Positions 25,576 to 33,127 of a stretch of 57,290 nt of DNA are shown here, piece by piece. This DNA comes from Prochlorococcus sp. AG-449-G23 (lineage in GTDB: Bacteria; Cyanobacteriota; Cyanobacteriia; PCC-6307; Cyanobiaceae). A program made the translations under genes and the position numbers. The stretch's first letter is position 1, and the number at the start of each line of letters is the position of its first letter. A model generated the notes under the pieces. That model saw only the letters and a list, made by a program, of their open reading frames with translations, was not told the origin of the DNA and did no database searches. The stretch spans positions 1 to 57,290 of the forward strand of contig QCQJ01000009.1 of NCBI GenBank assembly GCA_003209585.1. Direction: 5' to 3'.

Positions 25576-26898
25576 ATGGAAAACAGACAAATTAATTTTT
25601 TTAAATCAAAAGACTTTAATACCGCTCTTAAGCCATTTAATAAAGGAACGGTAGTAAAAATTGACTCGTTAGATGTTAGAGAAAACCAAAATGAATTAAA
25701 AATAGGTTTATTTGGTTGGTATGCAATTTGTCCTTCAAAAGAACTAAAAAAAAATAACCTATATTATTTTTCACTCTACAATGAGCCACTCGTTCTTTAT
25801 AGAGATGAAGATAAACAAGTTAGATGTATTAAAAATATTTGTCCTCATAGAGGAGCCTCCTTTTTTGGAGGGACATTATCAGATGGGGTAATAACCTGCC
25901 CATATCATGGAGCCAAATTCTCATCTGGTGGAAGTTGTCAAAATCTCGATAGAATAACATGTAGTCACATAATTGATAATAACTACGATAACTACGCGAA
26001 AAGAATACACTTATCTCAATACAAAGCTTTAGAAAAGAATGAATATATTTTTGTATATTTTTCAAAAAAATCTGACACTGATTTAAACAACATAAGTGAA
26101 GATTCACCTATAAGTAATTACGATTTATATGATAATGGTTTTTCAGATAAGGATTATGTATTTGAAGAAGTATTAGTTGACTTTAAATGTGATTGGTCAA
26201 GGATAATTGAAAATCACTTAGATATCCTTCATCTTTTTTGGGTTCACGGCAATACAATCCCTGATAAAGATGTTAATAAAAACGTATTAGTTAGTTTTAA
26301 CCAAAAAATTAATGTTACTCCTAAATACATTGAAAGTATTTATTACTACAAGAACAACCCTACAAAAGAATTTATCCGGATAAAATACATCCCACCTGGA
26401 AGGATATTAATTTATAAAGGGGATCCTTCTGCAGCTAGATATTTACAAGTTTTAGATCATATTCCACTAGGAGATAACAAAGCAAGAGTAATAGTGAGAC
26501 ATTACAGGAAATTTTTAAAAAATAAACTACTTAATAACCTTATGTTATTTAAAGAGAATCAAAGAAAGATTTTTTATAAGATATTCGATGAGGATTATAT
26601 GATTTTAAAAACGCAAACTTATAATCACAATATGGGATATATAAGTAAAGATGAAATAAAATTATTAGGAGAGGATAGAATAATAAATTACTTTTGGAAA
26701 TGGTACAAAAAGTCTGAAGATAAAGATGAACCATGGAAAAATATTATAAAAACCCAAAATCTTGATGTATATGACACAGTGATATTAAAATATCCGCCTG
26801 AGATAAAGAAGTTAGAAATAATAAATAATCTAGATATTATAAGAAAAACATTTGTAAGATTTGCTGCTCCGCTAATATTTTTTATGTTAATAATATAA
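25576..26898 (+). CDS. Rieske [2Fe-2S] non-heme iron oxygenase with C-terminal membrane anchor
   Basis: 440-aa ring-hydroxylating-type oxygenase. The Rieske cluster ligands are C89-P-H91 (ICPHRGA) and C108-P-Y-H111 (ITCPYHGAKF). The mononuclear iron site is in IIENHLDILHLFWVH (N213, H214, D216, H219, H224). The C-terminal hydrophobic segment (RFAAPLIFFMLII) suggests membrane attachment. It resembles the pheophorbide a oxygenase / Lls1 / Tic55 group found in phototrophs, which act on chlorophyll breakdown products or other membrane substrates; the substrate here is not known. Next genes are a 33-aa membrane peptide and an ABC ATPase, on the same strand with very short gaps. Confidence 0.88.
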   Translation: MENRQINFFKSKDFNTALKPFNKGTVVKIDSLDVRENQNELKIGLFGWYAICPSKELKKNNLYYFSLYNEPLVLYRDEDKQVRCIKNICPHRGASFFGGTLSDGVITCPYHGAKFSSGGSCQNLDRITCSHIIDNNYDNYAKRIHLSQYKALEKNEYIFVYFSKKSDTDLNNISEDSPISNYDLYDNGFSDKDYVFEEVLVDFKCDWSRIIENHLDILHLFWVHGNTIPDKDVNKNVLVSFNQKINVTPKYIESIYYYKNNPTKEFIRIKYIPPGRILIYKGDPSAARYLQVLDHIPLGDNKARVIVRHYRKFLKNKLLNNLMLFKENQRKIFYKIFDEDYMILKTQTYNHNMGYISKDEIKLLGEDRIINYFWKWYKKSEDKDEPWKNIIKTQNLDVYDTVILKYPPEIKKLEIINNLDIIRKTFVRFAAPLIFFMLII

Positions 26899-26901
26899 TT
26901 T

Positions 26902-27003
26902 ATGAAGAAAGTAAATAGACCTTCATGGTTGAATTGGCTTTATCTTTTTATATTTATTTTAAGCTCAATTCAATTGATTATATTTTGGAGCAATAAGTTT
27001 TAG
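26902..27003 (+). CDS. 33-aa single-span membrane peptide
   Basis: ATG at 26902 just 3 bases after the Rieske gene ends. MKKVNRPSWLNWLYL, then a hydrophobic run (FIFILSSIQLIIFW) and a short tail SNKF. The TAG stop shares its last base with the GTG start of the ABC ATPase (TAGTG), a coupling arrangement that strongly supports translation. Could be an accessory subunit for the oxygenase or a membrane anchor for the ATPase. Confidence 0.6.
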   Translation: MKKVNRPSWLNWLYLFIFILSSIQLIIFWSNKF

Positions 27004-27791
27004 TGGTTAATAAACTTTGGTTTGAAGCAAAAAATATAAATTGTTTTAAAAATGGCTTTAGAGTAATTAGAGATTTAAATTTAAAGATAGCGTATTCAGA
27101 GAATGTAATATTAATTGGACCAAATGGTGCAGGTAAATCATCATTAATAGAAGTAATCAATAGAAACATATACCCTGTAATAGCTAATGATTCGAAACTG
27201 AAGATATTTGATAAAGAACTTATAAATTTATGGGAACTAAGAAAAAGAATAAGTACCGTAAATAATGATATAAAAAATAGAATAAATCCAAATTTAAAAG
27301 TTTTTGATTTAATTTTAAGTGGACTATATGAAAGATATTGTTATATACAAAGTAAATCTGAAAGCGATTCTTATGAGGTTGAAAAAATAATGAAGAAAAT
27401 GAATATATCTAATTTATCAAAAAATTCTTTTTCCTATTTATCAGATGGAGAAAAACAAATTTCACTTATTGCTAGGGCGTTAATCAAAAAACCAGATATA
27501 TTAATCCTAGATGAACCAATTGCAAGTTTAGACTATAGATCAAAGTTTTTTGTAGTAGATAAGATTAACGAACTATCAAAATTAAATACAAAAATTTTGT
27601 GCGTAACTCATGATATCTCAACGATTACAAAAATTTATGACAGGGTCATAATGCTAAAAGATGGCAAGATAATCACTGATGGAGAACAAAGTAAGGTTAT
27701 AAATAGTGAAAATCTTAATAAGTTATATGGTATTAAAGTAAAGGTGACTAAAAATAATGGACTTTGGAATATAAAAAGATTATCTAAATAA
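27003..27791 (+). CDS. Stand-alone ABC ATPase (FecE/ModF-like)
   Basis: 262-aa nucleotide-binding subunit. Walker A GPNGAGKSS, a non-canonical signature YLSDGEKQISLIARAL (LSDGE instead of LSGGQ), Walker B ILILDEPIASLD, H-loop CVTHD. The segment VFDLILSGLYERY with the LSDGE loop resembles the ModF/FecE class. No permease or binding protein lies nearby, so either it uses a permease encoded elsewhere or it serves a non-transport function with the 33-aa peptide. GTG start overlaps the preceding stop. Confidence 0.82.
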   Translation: MVNKLWFEAKNINCFKNGFRVIRDLNLKIAYSENVILIGPNGAGKSSLIEVINRNIYPVIANDSKLKIFDKELINLWELRKRISTVNNDIKNRINPNLKVFDLILSGLYERYCYIQSKSESDSYEVEKIMKKMNISNLSKNSFSYLSDGEKQISLIARALIKKPDILILDEPIASLDYRSKFFVVDKINELSKLNTKILCVTHDISTITKIYDRVIMLKDGKIITDGEQSKVINSENLNKLYGIKVKVTKNNGLWNIKRLSK

Positions 27792-27972
27792 CAATTATAA
27801 AAATAGCTATTGCTATAGCAAGAAATACTAATTTTTTGCTTTTTAAAAATGAAGAGGATTTATTTTTAAATGAAGAAGATCCACATTTAGAGCAAACAAT
27901 TTTGCCTCCTAAAGATCGATCTGAGACAAATGAAGAACTTCCACAATTAAAACAGACTCTATTTACGCTCAT
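27784..27972 (-). CDS. Zinc-ribbon protein with C-terminal membrane helix, 62 aa
   Basis: Two C-x2-C pairs (C7/C10 in VCFNCG and C27/C30 in VCSKCG) form a classical zinc ribbon. A Ser/Lys linker leads to a C-terminal membrane helix (LVFLAIAIAIFIIVI), so it is a tail-anchored protein with the ribbon in the cytoplasm. Function unknown. Its end overlaps the ABC ATPase end by 8 bases. Confidence 0.75.
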   Translation of the reverse strand: MSVNRVCFNCGSSSFVSDRSLGGKIVCSKCGSSSFKNKSSSFLKSKKLVFLAIAIAIFIIVI

Positions 27973-28048
27973 CTAAATTAAATTTTTAGCAATTCTATTT
28001 AAATTATATTCCTCAATGATATGTAAAGAAAAACTTCAAAAATATTAT

Positions 28049-28067
28049 GATAATGAGAATCTATTGC
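28049..28067. promoter_or_regulatory. Fur-box-like site 1, upstream of the Crp-family gene
   Basis: GATAATGAGAATCTATTGC matches the 19-base Fur consensus GATAATGATAATCATTATC at 14 positions. It lies 57 bases before the start codon, upstream of the TGcATAAT -10-like sequence (28086-28092). Confidence 0.5.
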
Positions 28068-28093
28068 AATAAGTAGTTTTTTAGTGCATAATT

Positions 28094-28112
28094 GATAACA
28101 ATTCTCATTATC
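28094..28112. promoter_or_regulatory. Fur-box-like site 2, upstream of the Crp-family gene
   Basis: GATAACAATTCTCATTATC matches the Fur consensus at 15 of 19 positions with both outer ends intact (GATAA and TCATTATC). It ends 11 bases before the ATG and would cover the transcription start, a position suited to iron-dependent repression. Confidence 0.7.
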
Positions 28113-28123
28113 ATTCTAAATTA

Positions 28124-28711
28124 ATGAATTTCCATATTTATGGAGAATCTCCTTCAAAATCAGTAAGAATAATAACTGGACAATCTGTTTTAATAGACCC
28201 TTCATCAAGACCAAAAGGTACATGCCTAGAAGTTGAAAGTGGAATTGCTAGAGTTTATTGCCCTTGTGAAGAAACAGAAGGTATGACACTTGCATTTTTA
28301 CAGTCAGGTGATCAATTGAGAACAGACCTTTTATGTAGTGATGGTGTGTGTGTTGAAGCACTTACAGATTTGTCTTTTCATAGCAATGTAAATATCGATG
28401 AGAATGTTGGTTTCGATGCGGTTAATGAATGGACCTTGCAACTCCTTAGGATTAGACACTTAGGTAATGCAGAACAGCGATTACAAGCGTTGTTTTCAAT
28501 ACTAGTAAATCGTTTAGGTAGAAGATGTGGTCAATGGTGCGAGTTACCTTTTAGATTGACTCACGAAAGGATTGGTGAATTAATCGGTTCTACACGAGTA
28601 ACATCAACAAGACTAATTTCAAAATTAAGATCATCTGAGTTATTAATAGCTCCTATTGGAACCCAGACAGTAAGTGTTGCTCCTTCTTTTATTGAAACAT
28701 CGCCGCTATAA
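28124..28711 (+). CDS. Crp/Fnr-family transcription regulator
   Basis: 195-aa regulator: a beta-rich sensor part (about 1-110) and a C-terminal winged helix-turn-helix, LPFRLTHERIGELIGSTRVTSTRLISKLR. The sensor holds several Cys (YCPCEE, LLCSDGVC, RRCGQWCELPF), which could take part in redox or metal sensing; this is inference. It is short for the family. Two Fur-like boxes precede it, and it neighbours ferritin, so it is probably part of the iron response rather than nitrogen control (it is not NtcA). Confidence 0.85.
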   Translation: MNFHIYGESPSKSVRIITGQSVLIDPSSRPKGTCLEVESGIARVYCPCEETEGMTLAFLQSGDQLRTDLLCSDGVCVEALTDLSFHSNVNIDENVGFDAVNEWTLQLLRIRHLGNAEQRLQALFSILVNRLGRRCGQWCELPFRLTHERIGELIGSTRVTSTRLISKLRSSELLIAPIGTQTVSVAPSFIETSPL

Positions 28712-28715
28712 AAAC

Positions 28716-29006
28716 ATGAAGGAATCACTCTCACTTACTAACAACTTGTTAATGGAAGTTGATGTTTTATCGAATAGACTCAGAAATATAAAACAATCTT
28801 TTAAAACTACCAATAATAAAGCATTGAAAGAAAGGTTATTTTCTGAAAACAAAAACATTTTTAAAAGAGTTAATGAGATTTATAAAATAGCTGAGCTCTT
28901 AAATAAAAAAAATAATGAGAAAATCAACTTTTCTAATTTACTTTTTGAAATATCCAAAAGAACGTTAAATGAAAATAAATTTAAGAGTAATTTATTTTTT
29001 CTTTAA
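28716..29006 (+). CDS. Unrecognised 96-aa helical protein
   Basis: ATG at 28716, 4 bases after the Crp-family stop, so likely co-transcribed. An upstream in-frame start at 28674 would overlap the regulator and is less likely. The product (KESLSLTNNLLMEVDVLSNR, then Asn/Lys-rich helices) reads as a coiled-coil-like soluble protein with no Cys. Its 3' end overlaps the end of ferritin by 15 bases, convergently. Confidence 0.6.
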   Translation: MKESLSLTNNLLMEVDVLSNRLRNIKQSFKTTNNKALKERLFSENKNIFKRVNEIYKIAELLNKKNNEKINFSNLLFEISKRTLNENKFKSNLFFL

Positions 29007-29552
29007 ATCACTATCTATCAATAAGATTGCTGAAGGTTGATTAGAAGCAAACTTTACTTTGCCAAGTATGTTTGCAAATTCATCTTCTGATTTTGTTTGA
29101 GCTTCTATAATAGGATCTAAAAACACATTAGTTCTTGTATCTGAAATTCTTTCCGAAATCGCATAAAGTTGTTGTAAAGATGAAGTTAAATCAGCCTCCA
29201 TATTAAAAGAATAAGAAATCAGATCCTCTATCGAATCCCATGTTTGAATGGGTGCAGGGATTTCATCTAATTTTACGCTTTGTCCTCTTGCGATTAAGTA
29301 ATCTGCAAATTTCTGAGCATGTTCTATTTCACCTTGTGATTCACTTAGAAAATGAGACGAAAATCCATTTAAATCACGTTCTTGAAACCAGAGATACATT
29401 GAAAAATATTGAACATTAGCATATCTTTCCATCGTTAGATGTTCAAAAATGTTTTCCAATAAACTATTGTCTATAGGTTGAGCAACCGCTCTTCCAGAAG
29501 GACCAAAATTAATTAATTTCTTCGTTTTTAAATTATTCTCATTCATTTTCAT
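28992..29552 (-). CDS. Ferritin
   Basis: 186-aa ferritin with the four-helix core. Ferroxidase-centre residues fall in MERYANVQYF (E42, Y49), FQERDL (E58) and GEIEHAQKF (E75, H78). The C-terminal half has EADLTSSLQQLY and DEFANIL. A 25-residue N-terminal extension (MKMNENNLKTKKLINFG) precedes the first helix. It stores Fe(III) and limits oxidative damage. A Fur-like box lies about 80 bases upstream, facing the divergent micropeptide. Confidence 0.92.
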   Translation of the reverse strand: MKMNENNLKTKKLINFGPSGRAVAQPIDNSLLENIFEHLTMERYANVQYFSMYLWFQERDLNGFSSHFLSESQGEIEHAQKFADYLIARGQSVKLDEIPAPIQTWDSIEDLISYSFNMEADLTSSLQQLYAISERISDTRTNVFLDPIIEAQTKSEDEFANILGKVKFASNQPSAILLIDSDLKKK

Positions 29553-29630
29553 AAAAGAAACTATTTAAATAATACAACATTTTGTATAAATTAGTAATTA
29601 ATTAATCCTTTAAATTAAATTAAATAATAT

Positions 29631-29649
29631 GATAATGAAAATCAATCGC
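29631..29649. promoter_or_regulatory. Fur-box-like site between ferritin and a micropeptide gene
   Basis: GATAATGAAAATCAATCGC matches the Fur consensus at 15 of 19 positions (the first 8 are perfect). It lies 11 bases before the ATG of a 40-aa plus-strand ORF and about 80 bases upstream of ferritin on the other strand, so it may control either or both. Confidence 0.55.
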
Positions 29650-29659
29650 AATACTATAA

Positions 29660-29782
29660 ATGAATTTAGAATACAGTTTTTCTGAACTGATATTAACTAA
29701 TAAAATATATAAAAGAAAAAAAAAGAAATGTAAAAAGAAAAAATGCTCAAATTGGAAGGGGGGTAAGTGTAATTGCCTTTAA
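29660..29782 (+). CDS. Candidate Lys/Cys-rich micropeptide, 40 aa
   Basis: Frame from ATG 29660 to TAA 29782. It starts MNLEYSFSELILTNKIYKR, then runs KKKKCKKKKC and ends SNWKGGKCNCL. The second half has four Cys in the order C-x4-C-x7-C-x-C among many Lys, a metal-binding-like layout (compare metallothionein-like or ferredoxin-like peptides). TACTAT/TATAAA just before the ATG could be a -10, giving a nearly leaderless message. It is positioned directly after a Fur-like box. Poly-A-rich codons could create an accidental Lys-rich frame, which lowers confidence. Confidence 0.5.
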   Translation: MNLEYSFSELILTNKIYKRKKKKCKKKKCSNWKGGKCNCL

Positions 29783-29789
29783 ATTAAAT

Positions 29790-30848
29790 CTAGATATATA
29801 CCTTATGTGCTCCGGGATATAAAAAATAATAACTATTTTCATTAATAGAAAGAGAACATTTATCACCATTATTTAGGAGATTATTAATATCAGTTCTAAC
29901 CCTTAATATGTTTCCATTAATATTTATTTTATAAATAAGGAATTCTCCAAAAAATTCTTTAGACATAACGTTCGCATTACCAGATTCTGATCTTTTAATT
30001 GAAAGAAATTTAGGCGAAATTGACATACTTTTAAAATTTGTATTTTTTAAAAACCCTGAACTATTTATTTCACCTAAACAAGATACATATGAATTACCAT
30101 TTTTTTTGAGATCAATAATATTATTACCCAAAATAAAACTACTAACAAATATGGTTTTGGGATTATTTAGAAGGTTAATTGGTGTATCAATTTGATGTAT
30201 TTTTCCTTCATTCATGACGGCAACTTTATCGCAAATTGACATAGCTTCTTCTGGATCATGAGTAACCATCAATCCGCTTGCATTACAACCTTTTAAAATA
30301 TTTGGGAGTTCACTTCTCAATTTTAGTTTGACATGCATATCAAGACTACAAAAGGGTTCATCTAATAAAATAAAATTTGTTCCAGGAGCAAGAGCCCGCG
30401 CAATTGCGAGTCTTTGTTTTTGACCTCCAGACAATTCGTGTGGGTACCTTCCATTAAAACTATCAAGACCAACAATATTTAGTAAATAATCAACTCTTGA
30501 TCTATCTTTTTTGTTTTTTAAACCAAACATTACATTTTCCAAAACAGTTAAGTGAGGGAAAAGTGCATAGTCTTGAAAAACCATACCAATATTTCTTTTC
30601 TCAGGGCTAAGAATTTTATTCCTACTAGAAATTTCCTTATCATTTAAAGAGATACTTCCTTTAGAGGGATATTCAAATCCTGCAATTAATCTTAAAAGAG
30701 TAGTTTTTCCACAACCAGAAGGACCAAGCAAACCTAATAATTCGCCATATTCGATTTTCAGGTTAATTTGGTCTAATATCCAATTTGAATATTCTCGATT
30801 ATCATATTTATGATGCAGATCATCAATTATTAACGCATCATTCTCCAC
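29790..30848 (-). CDS. Iron(III)-type ABC transporter ATPase (FbpC/FutC class)
   Basis: 352-aa nucleotide-binding subunit: Walker A GPSGCGKTT, GMVFQDYALFPHLTV, signature LSGGQKQRLAIARAL, Walker B FILLDEPFCSLD, H-loop VTHDPEEA, followed by a C-terminal regulatory part of about 120 residues (TOBE-like). It belongs to the Fbp/Fut/Pot family; ferritin next door favours iron. No binding protein or permease is beside it, so partners must be elsewhere. ATG at 30846-30848, divergent from nth. Confidence 0.87.
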   Translation of the reverse strand: MENDALIIDDLHHKYDNREYSNWILDQINLKIEYGELLGLLGPSGCGKTTLLRLIAGFEYPSKGSISLNDKEISSRNKILSPEKRNIGMVFQDYALFPHLTVLENVMFGLKNKKDRSRVDYLLNIVGLDSFNGRYPHELSGGQKQRLAIARALAPGTNFILLDEPFCSLDMHVKLKLRSELPNILKGCNASGLMVTHDPEEAMSICDKVAVMNEGKIHQIDTPINLLNNPKTIFVSSFILGNNIIDLKKNGNSYVSCLGEINSSGFLKNTNFKSMSISPKFLSIKRSESGNANVMSKEFFGEFLIYKININGNILRVRTDINNLLNNGDKCSLSINENSYYFLYPGAHKVYI

Positions 30849-30907
30849 TAAATTCTTCTTATTTAAATATATTAAATTAGCAGAAAATATTCACCTAAAA
30901 TATCACT

Positions 30908-30923
30908 TGTATAATTTTATACA
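30908..30923. promoter_or_regulatory. Palindromic site matching GTA-N8-TAC
   Basis: TGTATAA-TT-TTATACA, a perfect 7-bp inverted repeat that also satisfies the NtcA consensus GTA-N8-TAC. It lies between the divergent iron ATPase gene and nth, 20 bases before the nth start. It could bind NtcA or the neighbouring Crp-family regulator. The spacing to a -10 box is not ideal for class II NtcA activation in either direction. Confidence 0.45.
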
Positions 30924-30943
30924 CCATTTAATTTATTAAATTA

Positions 30944-31597
30944 ATGAGAAAGTCTGAAAGAGCAGAAATAATACGCAAGGAACTCAAAAAGCTATATCCA
31001 TCGCCTCCAATACCTCTTGATCATACAAATGCATATACACTTCTCGTCGCAGTAGTTTTAAGTGCTCAATCAACAGATAAGAAAGTGAATGAATTAACAA
31101 AAAGCTTATTTAAGGTTGCAGATGATCCAGAAAAGATGGTGGAGCTTGGTATTAATGGCATATATGAATACATAAAATATTTAGGTCTATCTAATCAAAA
31201 ATCAAAGAACATCTATAACCTATCTAAACTACTGATTGATAAGCATAAAGGTATTGTCCCAGATTCTTTTGAGAAGCTTGAGTCACTTCCAGGGGTAGGT
31301 CATAAAACAGCATCAGTTATAATGTCACAAGTTTTTAAAATCCCCTCATTCCCAGTCGATACTCATATACACAGGTTGTCACAAAGATGGGGTCTATCAA
31401 ATGGAAATAGCGTAGTTCAAACAGAAAAAGACCTAAAAAAAATATTTCCTGTAAATGATTGGAATTCCTTACATCTGCAAATAATCTTTTATGGCAGAGA
31501 ATACTGCACTGCAAGAGGTTGTGATGGAACAAAATGTTATTTATGTCGTACTCTTTATCCAAAAAGAAAAAAGAAATTTACATGTAAAAAACCCTAA
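30944..31597 (+). CDS. nth: Endonuclease III (base-excision DNA glycosylase/AP lyase)
   Basis: 217 aa. The helix-hairpin-helix LPGVGHKTA (115-123) contains catalytic K121; D139 in PVDTHIHR is the second catalytic residue. Removes oxidised pyrimidines and nicks at AP sites. The Fe-S cluster region differs from the canonical C-x6-C-x2-C-x5-C: the cysteines are C188, C193, C198, C201 (C-x4-C-x4-C-x2-C) plus C214 in a very basic tail. Whether a [4Fe-4S] cluster still forms is unclear. Confidence 0.93.
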   Translation: MRKSERAEIIRKELKKLYPSPPIPLDHTNAYTLLVAVVLSAQSTDKKVNELTKSLFKVADDPEKMVELGINGIYEYIKYLGLSNQKSKNIYNLSKLLIDKHKGIVPDSFEKLESLPGVGHKTASVIMSQVFKIPSFPVDTHIHRLSQRWGLSNGNSVVQTEKDLKKIFPVNDWNSLHLQIIFYGREYCTARGCDGTKCYLCRTLYPKRKKKFTCKKP

Positions 31598-31631
31598 GAA
31601 ATAGATATAATAATTCAATTAGTTTTTAATT

Positions 31632-32291
31632 ATGAAAATAGCAATTACTGGTGCATCTGGGAAAACAGGTTATAGAATTTCTGAAGAAGCAGTTAAAAAA
31701 GGGTATAAAGTTAGGCAAATTATTAGAAAGAATTCAAAAGTTTCAGAAGGACTAGAGAGTTTGGAAACATTTAGAGTTTCATTAGACAATAAAAAAGAAC
31801 TTGATAAAGCATTAAAAGATATTGATGCTTTGGTAATTGCTACTGGTGCGCGAGCATCAATTGATTTAACAGGTCCTGCAAAGGTTGATGCATTAGGAGT
31901 ATATAGGCAATTGGAGAGTTGCAAAAGAGTTGGTATTAAGAGGGTTATTTTAGTAAGTTCTCTTTGTACTGGAAAGTTATTTCACCCATTAAACTTGTTT
32001 GGTTTTATTCTTATTTGGAAGAAAATAGGTGAAAACTTTCTACGAAATTCAAATTTTGAATGGACTATCATTAGACCTGGAGGATTAAAGGAAAATGAAG
32101 AAATTAAATCAGAAAATATAAATTATTCAAAGGAGGATATTCAAATTAATGGATCAATCCCAAGAAGATTGGTAGCACAATGTTGCATAGATTCTTTAAA
32201 AAACAAAGAATCCATAAATAAATTAATAGAAGTAACAAGTTCAAATGACAATAAAAAGATATCATTTAAAAAAGCTATGCAAATGATTTAA
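31632..32291 (+). CDS. NAD(P)-binding SDR (NmrA/Ycf39-like)
   Basis: 219-aa atypical short-chain dehydrogenase. N-terminal dinucleotide motif ITGASGKTGYRI (G-x-x-G-x-x-G), VSSLCTGK strand, and FEWTIIRPGGLKENE typical of the NmrA/TIC62/Ycf39-like group, which often act in photosystem assembly or as redox sensors. No substrate can be assigned. Confidence 0.85.
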   Translation: MKIAITGASGKTGYRISEEAVKKGYKVRQIIRKNSKVSEGLESLETFRVSLDNKKELDKALKDIDALVIATGARASIDLTGPAKVDALGVYRQLESCKRVGIKRVILVSSLCTGKLFHPLNLFGFILIWKKIGENFLRNSNFEWTIIRPGGLKENEEIKSENINYSKEDIQINGSIPRRLVAQCCIDSLKNKESINKLIEVTSSNDNKKISFKKAMQMI

Positions 32292-32316
32292 ATGATGTAA
32301 ATATATATAAAAAACT

Positions 32317-32505
32317 ATGAAAATAAACTCCAAAATTGACGCATTACAATTAATGCTTACTGATTTAAGAACTAGAAATGAACCAATAAGACATAAAGCT
32401 GCATTTAAAGGCTGTCAACCAGAATTTCAAAGTCTCGTATCAAGATTAATAAAGCAGTTAGAGGACGAATTAGTTGCTGAAAAGCTTACTAATCGAGATA
32501 GTTAA
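32317..32505 (+). CDS. Unrecognised 62-aa soluble protein
   Basis: MKINSKIDALQLMLTDLRTR, then KAAFKGCQPEFQSLVSRLIK and an acidic end. Two helices likely, one Cys. It follows the SDR by 25 bases and may share its transcript. Convergent with the PCC-Grx fusion. Confidence 0.65.
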   Translation: MKINSKIDALQLMLTDLRTRNEPIRHKAAFKGCQPEFQSLVSRLIKQLEDELVAEKLTNRDS

Positions 32506-32515
32506 AAAATTTAGA

Positions 32516-33127
32516 TTACTTAAATAAAATTAAGTTATCCAATTTTGCTTGTTCTGAAAGTTCATCATATCCTCCAAAAAATTTATTATCCAAAAATATT
32601 TGAGGGAAAGTATTATGGCTACTTTGAGCCATTATTTTTTGAAATATCTCATCATTGTCTATTAAAGTAACTTCATGAGGGATAGATAAAGAATTAAGCA
32701 ACCTAATTGCTCTTTTAGACCAAGGACAATCCTTTAAAATATATGCTTTTACACGTGATTCATTTTTTAATAAATCATTACTTGAGATATTAATAATTTT
32801 TTGTTCATAAGAAAGTAATAATATATCAGTACCTTTTTTTACAATACATCCTTCCTCAAGATGCCCGCCAAAGACATTACATCCCTCATCTGCAAAACTC
32901 AAATGTAAATGAACATCTCCTTTATTAAAATGTCCATTTAAAGAAACTATCTCTAGATTGCCCTCAAATTTATTTATCTCTTGATTTCCTGGGCATTGAA
33001 TACAAACTGTTCTAAGATTACCAACCACTCCAGAAACATACCCATATAAATTATTCGATAAAGAATATTCTTTAATTGAATTTATCAAATCAGATTCAGG
33101 AGATAGCTTTAGGCTATGAGGCTGCAT
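32516..33127 (-). CDS. PCC/DUF296 domain fused to glutaredoxin domain
   Basis: 203 aa, two domains. Residues 1-125 form a PPC/PCC (DUF296) fold with HLHLS (73-77) and GGHL (87-90), as in plant AT-hook proteins and bacterial stand-alone forms. Residues 126-203 form a glutaredoxin: active site CPWS (134-137, monothiol-like), cis-Pro in TFPQIFLD (P175) and GGYDEL (185-190). The second half could reduce disulphides or bind an iron-sulphur cluster; the first half often trimerises. The role of the fusion is unknown. Confidence 0.82.
   Translation of the reverse strand: MQPHSLKLSPESDLINSIKEYSLSNNLYGYVSGVVGNLRTVCIQCPGNQEINKFEGNLEIVSLNGHFNKGDVHLHLSFADEGCNVFGGHLEEGCIVKKGTDILLLSYEQKIINISSNDLLKNESRVKAYILKDCPWSKRAIRLLNSLSIPHEVTLIDNDEIFQKIMAQSSHNTFPQIFLDNKFFGGYDELSEQAKLDNLILFK

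Noticed and set aside
26902..27003. Treating the 33-aa ORF as a C-terminal extension of the Rieske protein by frameshift
   Set aside because: The Rieske gene has a proper stop and the peptide has its own ATG; coupling explains the layout better.
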